64,000 nt of DNA from Thermicanus aegyptius DSM 12793. GTDB taxonomy: Bacteria > Bacillota > Bacilli > Thermicanales > Thermicanaceae. Location of the stretch: contig NZ_KI783301.1 in NCBI RefSeq assembly GCF_000510645.1, positions 1,728,283 through 1,792,282 of the forward strand. Direction: 5' to 3'. Each line of letters begins with the position of its first letter. The first letter of the stretch is position 1. A program made the position numbers and the translations under genes. Of this stretch, positions 33,887-41,566 are shown one piece after another. The notes beneath the pieces are model-generated. The model did no database searches. It saw nothing but the letters and a program-made list of their open reading frames with translations, and was not told where the DNA came from.

Positions 33887-36211
33887 TTATATCTCCGCTT
33901 TCGTCCTTTGCTGGAGAGCGATCTCCAATTCCCCCTGAGCTCCAATCGTGTATTCATTGCCAAAGATGAGAAGATCTGCGGGGGTTTCCGTCTCATTGCG
34001 GAGGAGGACCTTTTCCTTCGTCACCGTCACCTTTAATCGAGAGCCCCGGAAAAGAATTTTGAAGGAGAATCCCTTCCAATGATCCGGGGTATAAGGATTT
34101 AAGACGAGTCGTCCATTGCGAACCCGTAGGCCTCCAAAACCCATCACCACCGACATCCATGTACCTGCCATGCTTGTGATATGCAACCCATCCTCCGTGT
34201 CATGATTGTAATTCTCCAGGTCCAAACGGGCAGTTCGGAGATAAAGCTCATACGCTTTCTCTTTATATCCCAATTCACTGGCCAGGATGGAGTGAACACA
34301 GGGGGAGAGGGAGGATTCATGGACGGTCATCGGCTCATAAAAGTCGAAATTCCTTCTTTTTGTTTCAAGGTCATACTGATCGCCGAGAAAAAATAACCCT
34401 TGGAGGACATCCGCTTGTTTAATATAGCAGGAGCGTAGAATGCGGTCCCAGGACCAGTGCTGGTTAATAGGACGCTCTTTGGGATCTAATTGATCCACCG
34501 TTTTTAATTCCTTATCTAAAAATCCGTCTTGTTGTAGGAAAATACCCCGGTTTTCATCAACAGGGTAGTACATCTTCTCAATCATTTCTTTCCATTTCTC
34601 GGTTTCTTCCTCCCGAAGCTTCGTCTTCTCCATCATCTCCTCATATCGTTCGGGATATTCTTTTCTCACAAATTCAAGGGTTTCTAGGGTATACTGGAGG
34701 GTCCATGCGGCGATTCGGTTTGTATACCAGTTATTGTTCACGTTGTTTTCGTATTCGTTGGGGCCGGTAACCCCTAAAATGACATAACCTTTGTGCTCGG
34801 TATATTGAATCCGTTCTTCCCAAAAGCGGGAGATCTCGATCAAAACCTCTAAGCCATACTGGGGTAAATAGGCGTTGTCCCCGGTATAATGGACATAATT
34901 ATAAATGGCGTAGGCGATCGCTCCGTTGCGATGAATCTCCTCAAATGTGATCTCCCATTCATTATGGCATTCCTCACCGTTCATCGTCACCATGGGATAG
35001 AGGGCACCTTTTTTAAAGCCGAGTTTCCTCGCATTTTCTTTCGCCTTTTCTAGATGGTTATAACGGTAAAGGAGAAGGTTCCTGGCGATATGGGAATCGG
35101 CCGTGCTGAGGTAAAAGGGGAGACAGTACGCTTCCGTGTCCCAATAGGTGCTTCCCCCATATTTTTCCCCGGTAAATCCTTTTGGCCCGATATTTAAGCG
35201 AGGGTCGTCGCCGGTATAAGTTTGATGAAGTTGGAAAATATTGAAGCGAATCCCCTGTTGGGCTTCAGAGTCTCCTTCGATCACGATGTCGCTATCCTGC
35301 CATTTTTTAGCCCAAGCCTCTCTTTGCTCCTCTAAAAGGGAAGAGTAGCCGATTCCAAAAGCTTCCTGCACCCGAAGTCTACCTACATTTTCCAAACTAT
35401 CAACCGGATAATCCCTTGAGGTGACATTGGCCACATATTTTTCAATGGACGTCCTTTCGCCTTGAATCATGGGAAGGTTAAACTCATAGGCGAGATATTT
35501 TTCTTTGGAATGAAGAAGTGGGGAAAGGGAGAGGGGTTGATTCCCCTGTATTATTTTACAACGCATCGCGGAAGTTAAATAAAAATCAAGTTTCTTTGTT
35601 CTCATGGTAAGAATCGCTTCTGCCGTATCGATGGTTCTGTGGTTTTCCACCCAAAATTTCTCATCATAATTGGCATCCTGATTCCTCACATCTCCGTCTA
35701 AATAGAGAATGATCTTTAGATTTCCTGAGAAATTGAGGGGCTTTATCGAATAAGATATCACGCCGATTTCAGGACGCGCGATGCTTAAAAAACGGATCGC
35801 ATTCACTTCAACTTCCCGGCCACCGGAAAATAGGGCGATAAAATTCCGTTCAAGATAGCCTTCTTTCATGTTTAAAATCCGGGTAAAATCTTTAACATGA
35901 ACCCGGGCCAGATCTAATTCTTCCCCATCAAAGAGAAGGCGCAATCCAATCCAATTGGTGGAGTTGATTACTTTGGCAAAATATTCGGGATAGCCGATCT
36001 TCCACCAACCCACCCTCGTTTTGTCGGGATAGTAAACCCCCGCCATATAGCTTCCTTGCAGCGATTCTCCCGAGTAGGTTTCTTCAAAATTGGCCCGTTG
36101 CCCCATATGCCCGTTTCCCAGGCTGAACAGGCTTTCCGATACCAGATGATTTTTCGGATCAAAACCTTCCTCGATGATCTTCCACTCATCCACTTTAATG
36201 TACTTCTTCAT
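33887..36211 (-). CDS. GH65 family phosphorylase, probable maltose phosphorylase
   Basis: 774 residues, intracellular. Cleaves maltose with phosphate to glucose and beta-glucose 1-phosphate. The family blocks are ESLFSLGNGHMGQRANFEE at the N-terminus, the AGVYYPDKTRVGWWK segment, GGSTYWDTEAYCLPF, and the catalytic acid in GPNEYENN (E486; Glu487 in the Lactobacillus brevis maltose phosphorylase). The NEYENNVNNNWYTN signature favours maltose over trehalose phosphorylase; kojibiose or nigerose specificity cannot be excluded. A beta-phosphoglucomutase gene directly upstream would consume the beta-glucose 1-phosphate. The start at 36211 follows AAGGAAGGAG. A LacI-type operator and an internal promoter precede it. 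Confidence 0.88.
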   Translation of the reverse strand: MKKYIKVDEWKIIEEGFDPKNHLVSESLFSLGNGHMGQRANFEETYSGESLQGSYMAGVYYPDKTRVGWWKIGYPEYFAKVINSTNWIGLRLLFDGEELDLARVHVKDFTRILNMKEGYLERNFIALFSGGREVEVNAIRFLSIARPEIGVISYSIKPLNFSGNLKIILYLDGDVRNQDANYDEKFWVENHRTIDTAEAILTMRTKKLDFYLTSAMRCKIIQGNQPLSLSPLLHSKEKYLAYEFNLPMIQGERTSIEKYVANVTSRDYPVDSLENVGRLRVQEAFGIGYSSLLEEQREAWAKKWQDSDIVIEGDSEAQQGIRFNIFQLHQTYTGDDPRLNIGPKGFTGEKYGGSTYWDTEAYCLPFYLSTADSHIARNLLLYRYNHLEKAKENARKLGFKKGALYPMVTMNGEECHNEWEITFEEIHRNGAIAYAIYNYVHYTGDNAYLPQYGLEVLIEISRFWEERIQYTEHKGYVILGVTGPNEYENNVNNNWYTNRIAAWTLQYTLETLEFVRKEYPERYEEMMEKTKLREEETEKWKEMIEKMYYPVDENRGIFLQQDGFLDKELKTVDQLDPKERPINQHWSWDRILRSCYIKQADVLQGLFFLGDQYDLETKRRNFDFYEPMTVHESSLSPCVHSILASELGYKEKAYELYLRTARLDLENYNHDTEDGLHITSMAGTWMSVVMGFGGLRVRNGRLVLNPYTPDHWKGFSFKILFRGSRLKVTVTKEKVLLRNETETPADLLIFGNEYTIGAQGELEIALQQRTKAEI

Positions 36212-36235
36212 CCAGCGATTCTCCTTCCTTTTAGA

Positions 36236-36247
36236 GCAAACGTTTGC
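36236..36247 (-). promoter_or_regulatory. LacI/MalR-type operator
   Basis: GCAAACGTTTGC is a perfect 12-bp palindrome of the LacI/GalR class with a central CG. It differs from a CcpA cre site at the outer TG/CA positions, so a MalR-like repressor is more likely. It lies about 10-25 bp downstream of the predicted start site of the promoter at 36265-36292, where repressor binding would block transcription. Confidence 0.75.
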
Positions 36248-36264
36248 GCAAATAAAGAAAAAAA

Positions 36265-36292
36265 ATTATAGCTTTTTTTCTAAATCAAGCAA
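36265..36292 (-). promoter_or_regulatory. Internal promoter for the GH65 gene
   Basis: On the minus strand, TTGCTT (36287-36292), a 16-bp spacer and a perfect TATAAT (36265-36270) sit at the 3' end of pgmB. The operator at 36236-36247 follows directly. Confidence 0.65.
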
Positions 36293-36919
36293 TGTAAACC
36301 CATTTAACGAGGGGATGACCAAATCGGCTTTACTCAAGCGTTGATAAGAACCGATTCCTACCGCGTACATCCCAGCTCGCTTAGCAGCCTCAATGCCTGC
36401 CTCGGCATCTTCAAAAACTACACATTCTTTCGGCTCAACATCGAGCTCCTTGGCACCGAGTAAAAAAACTTCGGGATCCGGCTTTGCTTTTGTCACTTTC
36501 GTGCCATCGATCACCGCATCAAAATAGGGGAGAAGACCTGTGTTTGTTACGATGGTCATCGCGTTTTTGCTGGCGGAGCCAAGGGCGGTTTTCTTTCCTG
36601 CATTTTTTAATTCTTGAAGAAATTCTTTTACTCCAGGGAGGATCTGCGAAGGATCCATCGTTGAGATATACTCCACATACCATTCATTCTTCTTAGACGC
36701 CAATTCCTCCTTTTTTTCCACGCCCACTTCTATGTTACCGATTTCAAGCAGAATTTCAAGGGAACGCATGCGACTTACTCCTTTAAGCCGTTCATTTTGT
36801 TCCTCGGTAAAATCGAAGCCTAACTCATTGGCGAGGCGTTTCCAAGCGAGGAAATGATATTTTGCGGTATCCACCAAAACTCCGTCTAAGTCAAATAAAA
36901 AAGCTTTGAATGACTTCAA
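36266..36919 (-). CDS. pgmB: Beta-phosphoglucomutase
   Basis: Converts beta-glucose 1-phosphate to glucose 6-phosphate through a phospho-aspartate. HAD superfamily, 217 residues. FLFDLDGVLVDTA (nucleophile D10, acid/base D12), the cap domain with the substrate segment RLKGVSRMRSLEILLE, TALGSASKNA (motif II Ser) and KPDPEVFLLGA plus VVFEDAEAGIEAA (motifs III and IV) are all present. The TTG at 36919 follows GAGGG by about 6 nt. It lies upstream of the GH65 phosphorylase on the same strand, a classic substrate-product pair. Confidence 0.93.
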   Translation of the reverse strand: MKSFKAFLFDLDGVLVDTAKYHFLAWKRLANELGFDFTEEQNERLKGVSRMRSLEILLEIGNIEVGVEKKEELASKKNEWYVEYISTMDPSQILPGVKEFLQELKNAGKKTALGSASKNAMTIVTNTGLLPYFDAVIDGTKVTKAKPDPEVFLLGAKELDVEPKECVVFEDAEAGIEAAKRAGMYAVGIGSYQRLSKADLVIPSLNGFTLLDLEKKL

Positions 36920-37051
36920 TCTCTTCCCTCACTTCTTATGTTTGTTATAATGAATAGGTAGCCGCAAAGTTCATTATACCTCATGAAAGAGACAAAAGAG
37001 AAGCGAAAAATTGGTGAATAATAAAAATGAAATAGGAGGGGAGAGGATTCT

Positions 37052-37438
37052 GTGCGAGGAATTGTGCTTATTTTTCTTTTTTACTTTCTAGGGCATCTTC
37101 TGCAAAAAACCGTTCTTCCCTTGCCTGGGAATGTAAACGGCTTAATACTTCTCACCATGTCCTTATTTTTGGGATGGGTCAAATTAGAGTGGGTTGAGAA
37201 GGAGGCGGAGATTCTTAACCGTTCTATGCTTCTTTTTTTTGCACCTGTCATCGTCGGAATCATGCCTCTTTTCCCGAAGTACCAATCGGAGTTATTGCCC
37301 ATTACGGTGAGCCTTTTGGGAAGCACCTTAGTGGTCCTTATTTCTACGGGCTGGATGGTGAAGATCTTCACCGGACGAAAAATTAAAGCGGAGATGGGCG
37401 CCGGAACCCTGGATGGGGAGGGGAACCTAGATGTTTGA
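37052..37438 (+). CDS. LrgA/CidA-family holin-like protein
   Basis: 128 residues with four predicted membrane helices and the family pattern VLIFLFYFLGHLLQK, LPLPGNVNGLILL (P-G-x-x-G-x-x-x-L) and FFAPVIVGIM. CidA/LrgA proteins form oligomers in the membrane, have been tied to murein hydrolase control and programmed lysis, and more recently to pyruvate uptake together with LrgB. GTG 37052 follows AGGAGGGGAGAGG. It overlaps the LrgB-type gene by 8 bp. The upstream region holds an inverted repeat, TATAATGAA/TTCATTATA (36946-36978), between it and the divergent pgmB. Confidence 0.88.
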   Translation: MRGIVLIFLFYFLGHLLQKTVLPLPGNVNGLILLTMSLFLGWVKLEWVEKEAEILNRSMLLFFAPVIVGIMPLFPKYQSELLPITVSLLGSTLVVLISTGWMVKIFTGRKIKAEMGAGTLDGEGNLDV

Positions 37439-38108
37439 TACTCCCCTCTTTGGCATTACCATTACTCTTCTCTTTTATTTTTTATCTCAAGAGGTGGCAA
37501 AGCGAAAGCCTCAAATTCATCCTTTACTCCTCACGGTGGGGGGAATTATTCTTTTCCTCCTTTTTTCAGGAATCCCTTATGAGGCTTATGCGAAGGGGGG
37601 AGAGATGCTTTCTTTTCTTCTTGGTCCAGCCACCGTTGCCTTAGCCGTACCCATCTATAAACATTTTTCCTCCATTCGTAAGCATTTTATCTCTCTATTT
37701 GCGGCGATTACGTTAGGCCATTTGGCGGGCCTTCTTTCCGTTTTTTTTATTCTCTTTCTTATGAAAGGGTCCAAGGAAGTGATTCTCTCGATGCTTCCTA
37801 AAAGCGTCACGACTCCTATTTCGGTGGAATTAAGCCGTTTCATCGGAGGAATCCCAGAATTGGCGGGACTATTTACCGTTCTTGCAGGATTGATCGGAAG
37901 CGTGGTGGGGCCTTTTATCTTGAGAAGATGCGGGATTAAGGAGGATGTGGCTATAGGCACCGCCATGGGAACGGCGGCTCATGGGATCGGAACCGCCCGC
38001 TTGCTGCAGGAAAATGAAATGCAAGGGAGCGTCAGCGGTTTTGCCATGGGGGTTTCCGGGATCATCCTCTCTTTGCTCATTGCAGGGGCGGTTTTTCTCA
38101 AGCTGTAA
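37431..38108 (+). CDS. LrgB/CidB-family membrane protein
   Basis: 225 residues, six or more predicted membrane helices. The motifs LLGPATVALAVPIYK (about 61-75), GGIPELAGLFTVLAGLIGSVVGPF and GTAMGTAAHGIGTARLLQ are those of LrgB/CidB. It is the partner of the LrgA-type protein and translationally coupled to it (overlap of 8 bp). A LytSR-type regulator is not in the window. The 230 bp after the stop hold only weak small frames with no ribosome site. Confidence 0.9.
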   Translation: MFDTPLFGITITLLFYFLSQEVAKRKPQIHPLLLTVGGIILFLLFSGIPYEAYAKGGEMLSFLLGPATVALAVPIYKHFSSIRKHFISLFAAITLGHLAGLLSVFFILFLMKGSKEVILSMLPKSVTTPISVELSRFIGGIPELAGLFTVLAGLIGSVVGPFILRRCGIKEDVAIGTAMGTAAHGIGTARLLQENEMQGSVSGFAMGVSGIILSLLIAGAVFLKL

Positions 38109-38341
38109 GGAATGGATACCGAGATCTATCGAAGCTTTATGAAGGAAGATCACGACCGATTTATGGGTCGATTGATTTAAGCCAAAATGTGGATTTTTAA
38201 AGAGAAAAACATGTATGAAACGGCAGACGATAATGAACAGATCGTGATTTGTCTTGCGGAGTTTAGTAGAATAGGATTAGAGGGATTCCCTCTCATTTGT
38301 GGGAAACTAGCCACATCGTTCGAAAGAAAGGAAGTTGAAAC

Positions 38342-39331
38342 ATGGACCTTTATCCTGTAAAGTTCGCTCCCATTCCCCATGCCCGTATTTGGGGCGGGGA
38401 GAGCCTAAAAACGTCTTTTTCCGTTCAAGAGAAGGGACCCATTGGTGAGTATTGGGTCTTATCGGCGCATCCGAGTTCCCCTAGTGTGGTAACCCACGGT
38501 TTGTTGAAAGGAAAATCTTTATTATCCCTTACGGAAGAATATCCGAAGGAATTTTTAGGCTCTTCACCTCAACCTCGATTTCCTCTCCTGATCAAATTTC
38601 TGGATGTGGAGGATGATCTTTCGATCCAGGTACATCCGGATAACGATTATGCGTTAAGGGAGGAGAAAGATTACGGCAAGACGGAAGCATGGTATTTTCT
38701 TAATGCAAAAAAAGGGGCAAAAATCATCTTTGGAGATACATTTCAAAATCGTGAAGAATATTTAAAAGCGGTTGAGGAAGGAAGAATCCGGGATTATTTA
38801 AAATATAAGGACGTTAAAGCAGGGGATGTGGTGTATGTTCCTGCCGGCACCCTTCACGCCCTTTTGGCGGGCACACAACTGATTGAGGTGCAGCAGACGT
38901 CCGATGTAACCTACCGGGTGTACGACTGGGATCGGGTCGATCAAGGGGGAAAGAAAAGGGAATTGCATGTGGAAAAAGCGGCCGCCGTGATGACCTACGG
39001 AAAGGAGAGCGGACACGAAGATGCCGATCTTATCCGGAGGGTGATTCGTGATGAAGAAGGCTTCCTGCACGAACATCTGGTTACTTCCCCCTACTTCGTG
39101 ATGGAAAAAATCACGTTGAGAGGAAAGAAGGTGCGCCTCAGCGGGGGGAAAGAAGGAAATCCCGATATCTTGATCATCTCTTCCGGCGAAGGAAGATTAT
39201 CCTGGACGGAGAAAGAGGCACCCATCTCCCTTCATTTCGGCGACACTCTCCTCATTCCCAGCTCGATTTCTCAGGAAGGATACGACCTAGAAACAAGTGG
39301 AACGTTGGAGATCTTACGCACGTTCTATTGA
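38342..39331 (+). CDS. manA: Mannose-6-phosphate isomerase, class I
   Basis: Interconverts mannose 6-phosphate and fructose 6-phosphate. 329 residues, cupin fold with zinc. The metal and active-site segments are SIQVHPDNDYA, GKTEAWYFL and PAGTLHALLAGTQLIEVQQ, followed by the conserved YRVYDWDR. ATG 38342 follows AAAGGAAG. It is a single gene. It fits the sugar-use theme of this stretch, but no mannose PTS gene is adjacent. Confidence 0.92.
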   Translation: MDLYPVKFAPIPHARIWGGESLKTSFSVQEKGPIGEYWVLSAHPSSPSVVTHGLLKGKSLLSLTEEYPKEFLGSSPQPRFPLLIKFLDVEDDLSIQVHPDNDYALREEKDYGKTEAWYFLNAKKGAKIIFGDTFQNREEYLKAVEEGRIRDYLKYKDVKAGDVVYVPAGTLHALLAGTQLIEVQQTSDVTYRVYDWDRVDQGGKKRELHVEKAAAVMTYGKESGHEDADLIRRVIRDEEGFLHEHLVTSPYFVMEKITLRGKKVRLSGGKEGNPDILIISSGEGRLSWTEKEAPISLHFGDTLLIPSSISQEGYDLETSGTLEILRTFY

Positions 39332-39534
39332 TAAAATCTAATCCTTACATTACAAAGGTGCATTCTAGGTTCGACCTGAAGTCCCATATTTTGAGACACC
39401 GGATAGAAGTTTTATGGTTTTTGCAAGGGAAGGAGTTAAAAGGAACCGTTTTTTGGGTCTCATCTTTTGCTTTGAGATGAAGTCTATGACATTATGCGGA
39501 AAGTAAAAAGTAAATGGAGAGGAGCTGTGCAACG

Positions 39535-39999
39535 TTGGGATATATCATGGAATTACGGAAATGGGTGGGAAAACGTCCGCTCATCATGGCAGCTGCAGGA
39601 GTAGCCGTTATGGATGAAGAGGAGAAGATCCTCCTGCAACAGCGAGTCGACAATGATATGTGGGGGCTCCCCGGAGGCGCCTTGGAACTTGGGGAGACCT
39701 TAGAAGAGGCGGCCAAAAGGGAACTGTTGGAAGAAACGGGCCTTACCGCCCGCTCGTTAGAGCTTTTTAACGTTTTTTCCGGAGAAGAGCTTCATTACAC
39801 ATATCCCAACGGCGACGAAGTATACATCGTGTCAGCCGTATATCTTTGCAGAGATTTTACAGGAAATCCAGTCAATGATGATGAAGAGACCAAAGATTTA
39901 AGGTTCTTCAGAAAAGATGAGATCGATTTTAAATGGGTAAATCCTCCGGATCGTCCGATTTTAGCAGCTGTGCTTCAATATACTGCAAAAAGTGAATAA
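39535..39999 (+). CDS. Nudix hydrolase
   Basis: 154 residues. The Nudix box G-x5-E-x7-REL-x-EE-x-G-L runs from GGALELGETLEEAAKREL into LEETGL (about residues 45-67). It probably hydrolyses a nucleoside diphosphate derivative; the substrate is not predictable. An ATG at 39514 lies before the GGAG ribosome site and cannot use it. TTG 39535 has that site about 10 nt upstream and gives the common MGYIMELRKWVG start; the next ATG (39547) is too far. It is a single gene at the edge of a degraded AT-rich patch. Confidence 0.85.
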   Translation: MGYIMELRKWVGKRPLIMAAAGVAVMDEEEKILLQQRVDNDMWGLPGGALELGETLEEAAKRELLEETGLTARSLELFNVFSGEELHYTYPNGDEVYIVSAVYLCRDFTGNPVNDDEETKDLRFFRKDEIDFKWVNPPDRPILAAVLQYTAKSE

Positions 40000-40153
40000 T
40001 AATTCTTTACATTAGGTCCATCCCAGATTATAGTGAAATTGGAGAGTAGTTAGTAAAAGTTTTTCTGCCAATATGAAACATTGGGAAGTAACGACATTGG
40101 AAGTAGCGCTATGAAGTTGCAAGTGATTAAATCTTTAAAGAGGAGGTTTTAAA

Positions 40154-40335
40154 ATTCTGAAGCGAGTTTTTATACTTTATCTCTGACATTGGTTTTCTTA
40201 TAGTCTTTCACCAGTGTTTTTGCAGAAGCTCCTTTTGTTTTAGACGTTGACGACTCTACAAAGTTCATCATCGCTTCTAGTGTCTCTTTGATCATGGAGA
40301 TTTTCAAACTGGCTGGTATAGTCTTTTTGCGATAA
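40154..40335 (+). pseudogene. Decayed gene for a secreted protein
   Basis: A strong ribosome site AAAGAGGAGG (40137-40146) is followed not by a start codon but by ATT CTG, then LKRVFILYL and a stop. Shifting the frame restores LTLVFL, a TAG (40201-40203), then SFTSVFAEAPFVLDVDDSTK and more, ending at TAA 40333-40335. Read together these give a basic start, a hydrophobic core and an SVFAEA-type signal-peptidase site, a broken signal peptide plus mature start. At least three lesions (start, frameshift, nonsense) suggest a dead gene. The family is not recognised. The rest of the 395-bp gap (40000-40394) holds nothing else I can support. Confidence 0.6.
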
Positions 40336-40394
40336 ACTCTGAGACCTTTAAAAAACTCTCCTTTATTACTTTAAAAACAGGAGGTAAACCGATA

Positions 40395-41150
40395 TTGGAT
40401 AGAAAAAGTTTTCATAAAATGGCTTTTTCGTGTTATTATATCCTTTTTTTGATAGGGATTTTATTGATATCCGGGGGGTGCAGCTCTTTACCTCAGACTG
40501 GCAAGGAAGTGCAGAATGAAGATGTCGATGACAAAACTCAAGAAAATATTGTTTTCGGTAAAAGTTTAAAACAGATGGGACTAACCATCTTAATCAATGA
40601 TTCGGCTCAATTTACCGACCCAAATCGAAAAAATTATAAACCCACTTTTGAGGTGGTAAACTCGGATGTTTGCATCTCCTGTATTAAAGAAGCAGGGAAG
40701 CTAAAAGGTTCTATGTCATCAATTGATCTATATTTTTCCGATTCCGGAATCGATATGAATCAGCTTGCGGTTAAATATCTTCAAGGCTTTCAAAAAGAAG
40801 AAACGATGAATGAACAAAATGTAGTGGAGATAAATTCGAAAAAGTACAAATTTGCGGAGTTAAGAGAGAATAAGATCTTTGAAGATGAACGATGGGTCAT
40901 TTATGAATTGAGTGACAAACTAGACGTTGCAGATATCGATGAAAAGATTCATCAACTTTCGATGAATGGCGTTGATGGGTACGATTATACGTGGCTGAAA
41001 GAGATGTATAGATATTTAGATCTGAATCTGAAAGAGATGATTATTTATAAGGCTTTGGCATCAACAAGTGCTGATCTTGCTGGGATTCTGTTTCAGGGAG
41101 TCATCAACAGTTCTCAGGCTCTAACATTCTCCTCTAACATTCTCCTCTAA
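40395..41150 (+). CDS. Putative lipoprotein with repeat-truncated C-terminus
   Basis: 251 residues, family not recognised. An N-terminal membrane segment ends in the lipobox LISGGC (about residue 29), so it should be a membrane-anchored lipoprotein. The middle is acidic and mixed alpha/beta (for example SMSSIDLYFSDSG and WVIYELSDKLDVAD). TTG 40395 follows AGGAGGTA by 8 nt. The stop codon lies inside a 13-bp tandem repeat, so the last eight or so residues (TFSSNILL) are encoded by the repeat and would change with copy number. The AT-rich composition and neighbouring debris suggest acquired or decaying DNA. Confidence 0.65.
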   Translation: MDRKSFHKMAFSCYYILFLIGILLISGGCSSLPQTGKEVQNEDVDDKTQENIVFGKSLKQMGLTILINDSAQFTDPNRKNYKPTFEVVNSDVCISCIKEAGKLKGSMSSIDLYFSDSGIDMNQLAVKYLQGFQKEETMNEQNVVEINSKKYKFAELRENKIFEDERWVIYELSDKLDVADIDEKIHQLSMNGVDGYDYTWLKEMYRYLDLNLKEMIIYKALASTSADLAGILFQGVINSSQALTFSSNILL

Positions 41151-41170
41151 CATTCTCCTCTAACATTCTC
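41119..41170 (+). repeat. 13-bp tandem repeat, four perfect copies
   Basis: CTCTAACATTCTC is repeated four times without interruption (41119-41131, 41132-41144, 41145-41157, 41158-41170). The unit is not a multiple of three and contains TAA; the lipoprotein stop codon is the TAA of the third copy. Confidence 0.95.
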
Positions 41171-41566
41171 CATGGAATGGAACTGCTTTTCGTTCGTAGC
41201 TTAGTTTTTATTATAAGTTAACATAATATACATTATCGGACGTTGTAGAAAAAAAGAAAATCGAGTTTTAAAACCCGGCTGTGGGGTTGGCCCAAATCTC
41301 CCTATTTCTTTGTTTTTATTTTCCTCCTTGGTGAGAAACCAAATTCTCATCTGAAGCATATTGAATGAAGCATATTGAGAAGCATATTGAATTGAAATGA
41401 AGCATATTGAAATGAAGCTTATTGATACGCTTCAAGATGGTTTTCGCGGCGGTTATCATGTTCGTAAAAATGCTCTACACACATTGGTCAAAGTGGGGTT
41501 TTATCTGAGTTTCTCAAATCTAAAGTACTTCTCAAGATGAAGAAAAATGAGATGTTTGAAACACAG
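41171..41566. other. Gene-poor AT-rich region
   Basis: About 400 bp between the lipoprotein and the histidine kinase. No gene with a ribosome site was found. A 47-codon frame (41397-41540: MKHIEMKLIDTLQDG, then GGYHVRKNALHTLV) starts inside the short repeats and may be a relic of a larger gene, but it is not called. Several palindromic fragments occur (for example around AAAACCCGGCTGTGGGGTT near 41264), none clearly a terminator. Confidence 0.4.
41353..41425 (+). repeat. Cluster of five GAAGCATATTGA direct repeats
   Basis: Exact copies at 41353-41364, 41367-41378, 41379-41390 and 41399-41410, and one with a single mismatch (GAAGCTTATTGA) at 41414-41425. The spacers are 2, 0, 8 and 3 bp. Confidence 0.9.

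Noticed and set aside
36946-36978. TATAATGAA/TTCATTATA inverted repeat between pgmB and the lrgA-type gene as a pair of divergent promoters
   Set aside because: Neither strand has a convincing -35 at 16-18 bp, so only an unspecified inverted repeat can be stated.
38187-38360. 57-codon plus-strand frame before manA
   Set aside because: No ribosome site, overlaps the manA start, no recognisable feature.
40000-41566. Insertion sequence or mobile element in the AT-rich patch
   Set aside because: No transposase fragment, terminal inverted repeats or target-site duplication could be found; only decay and short repeats are visible.
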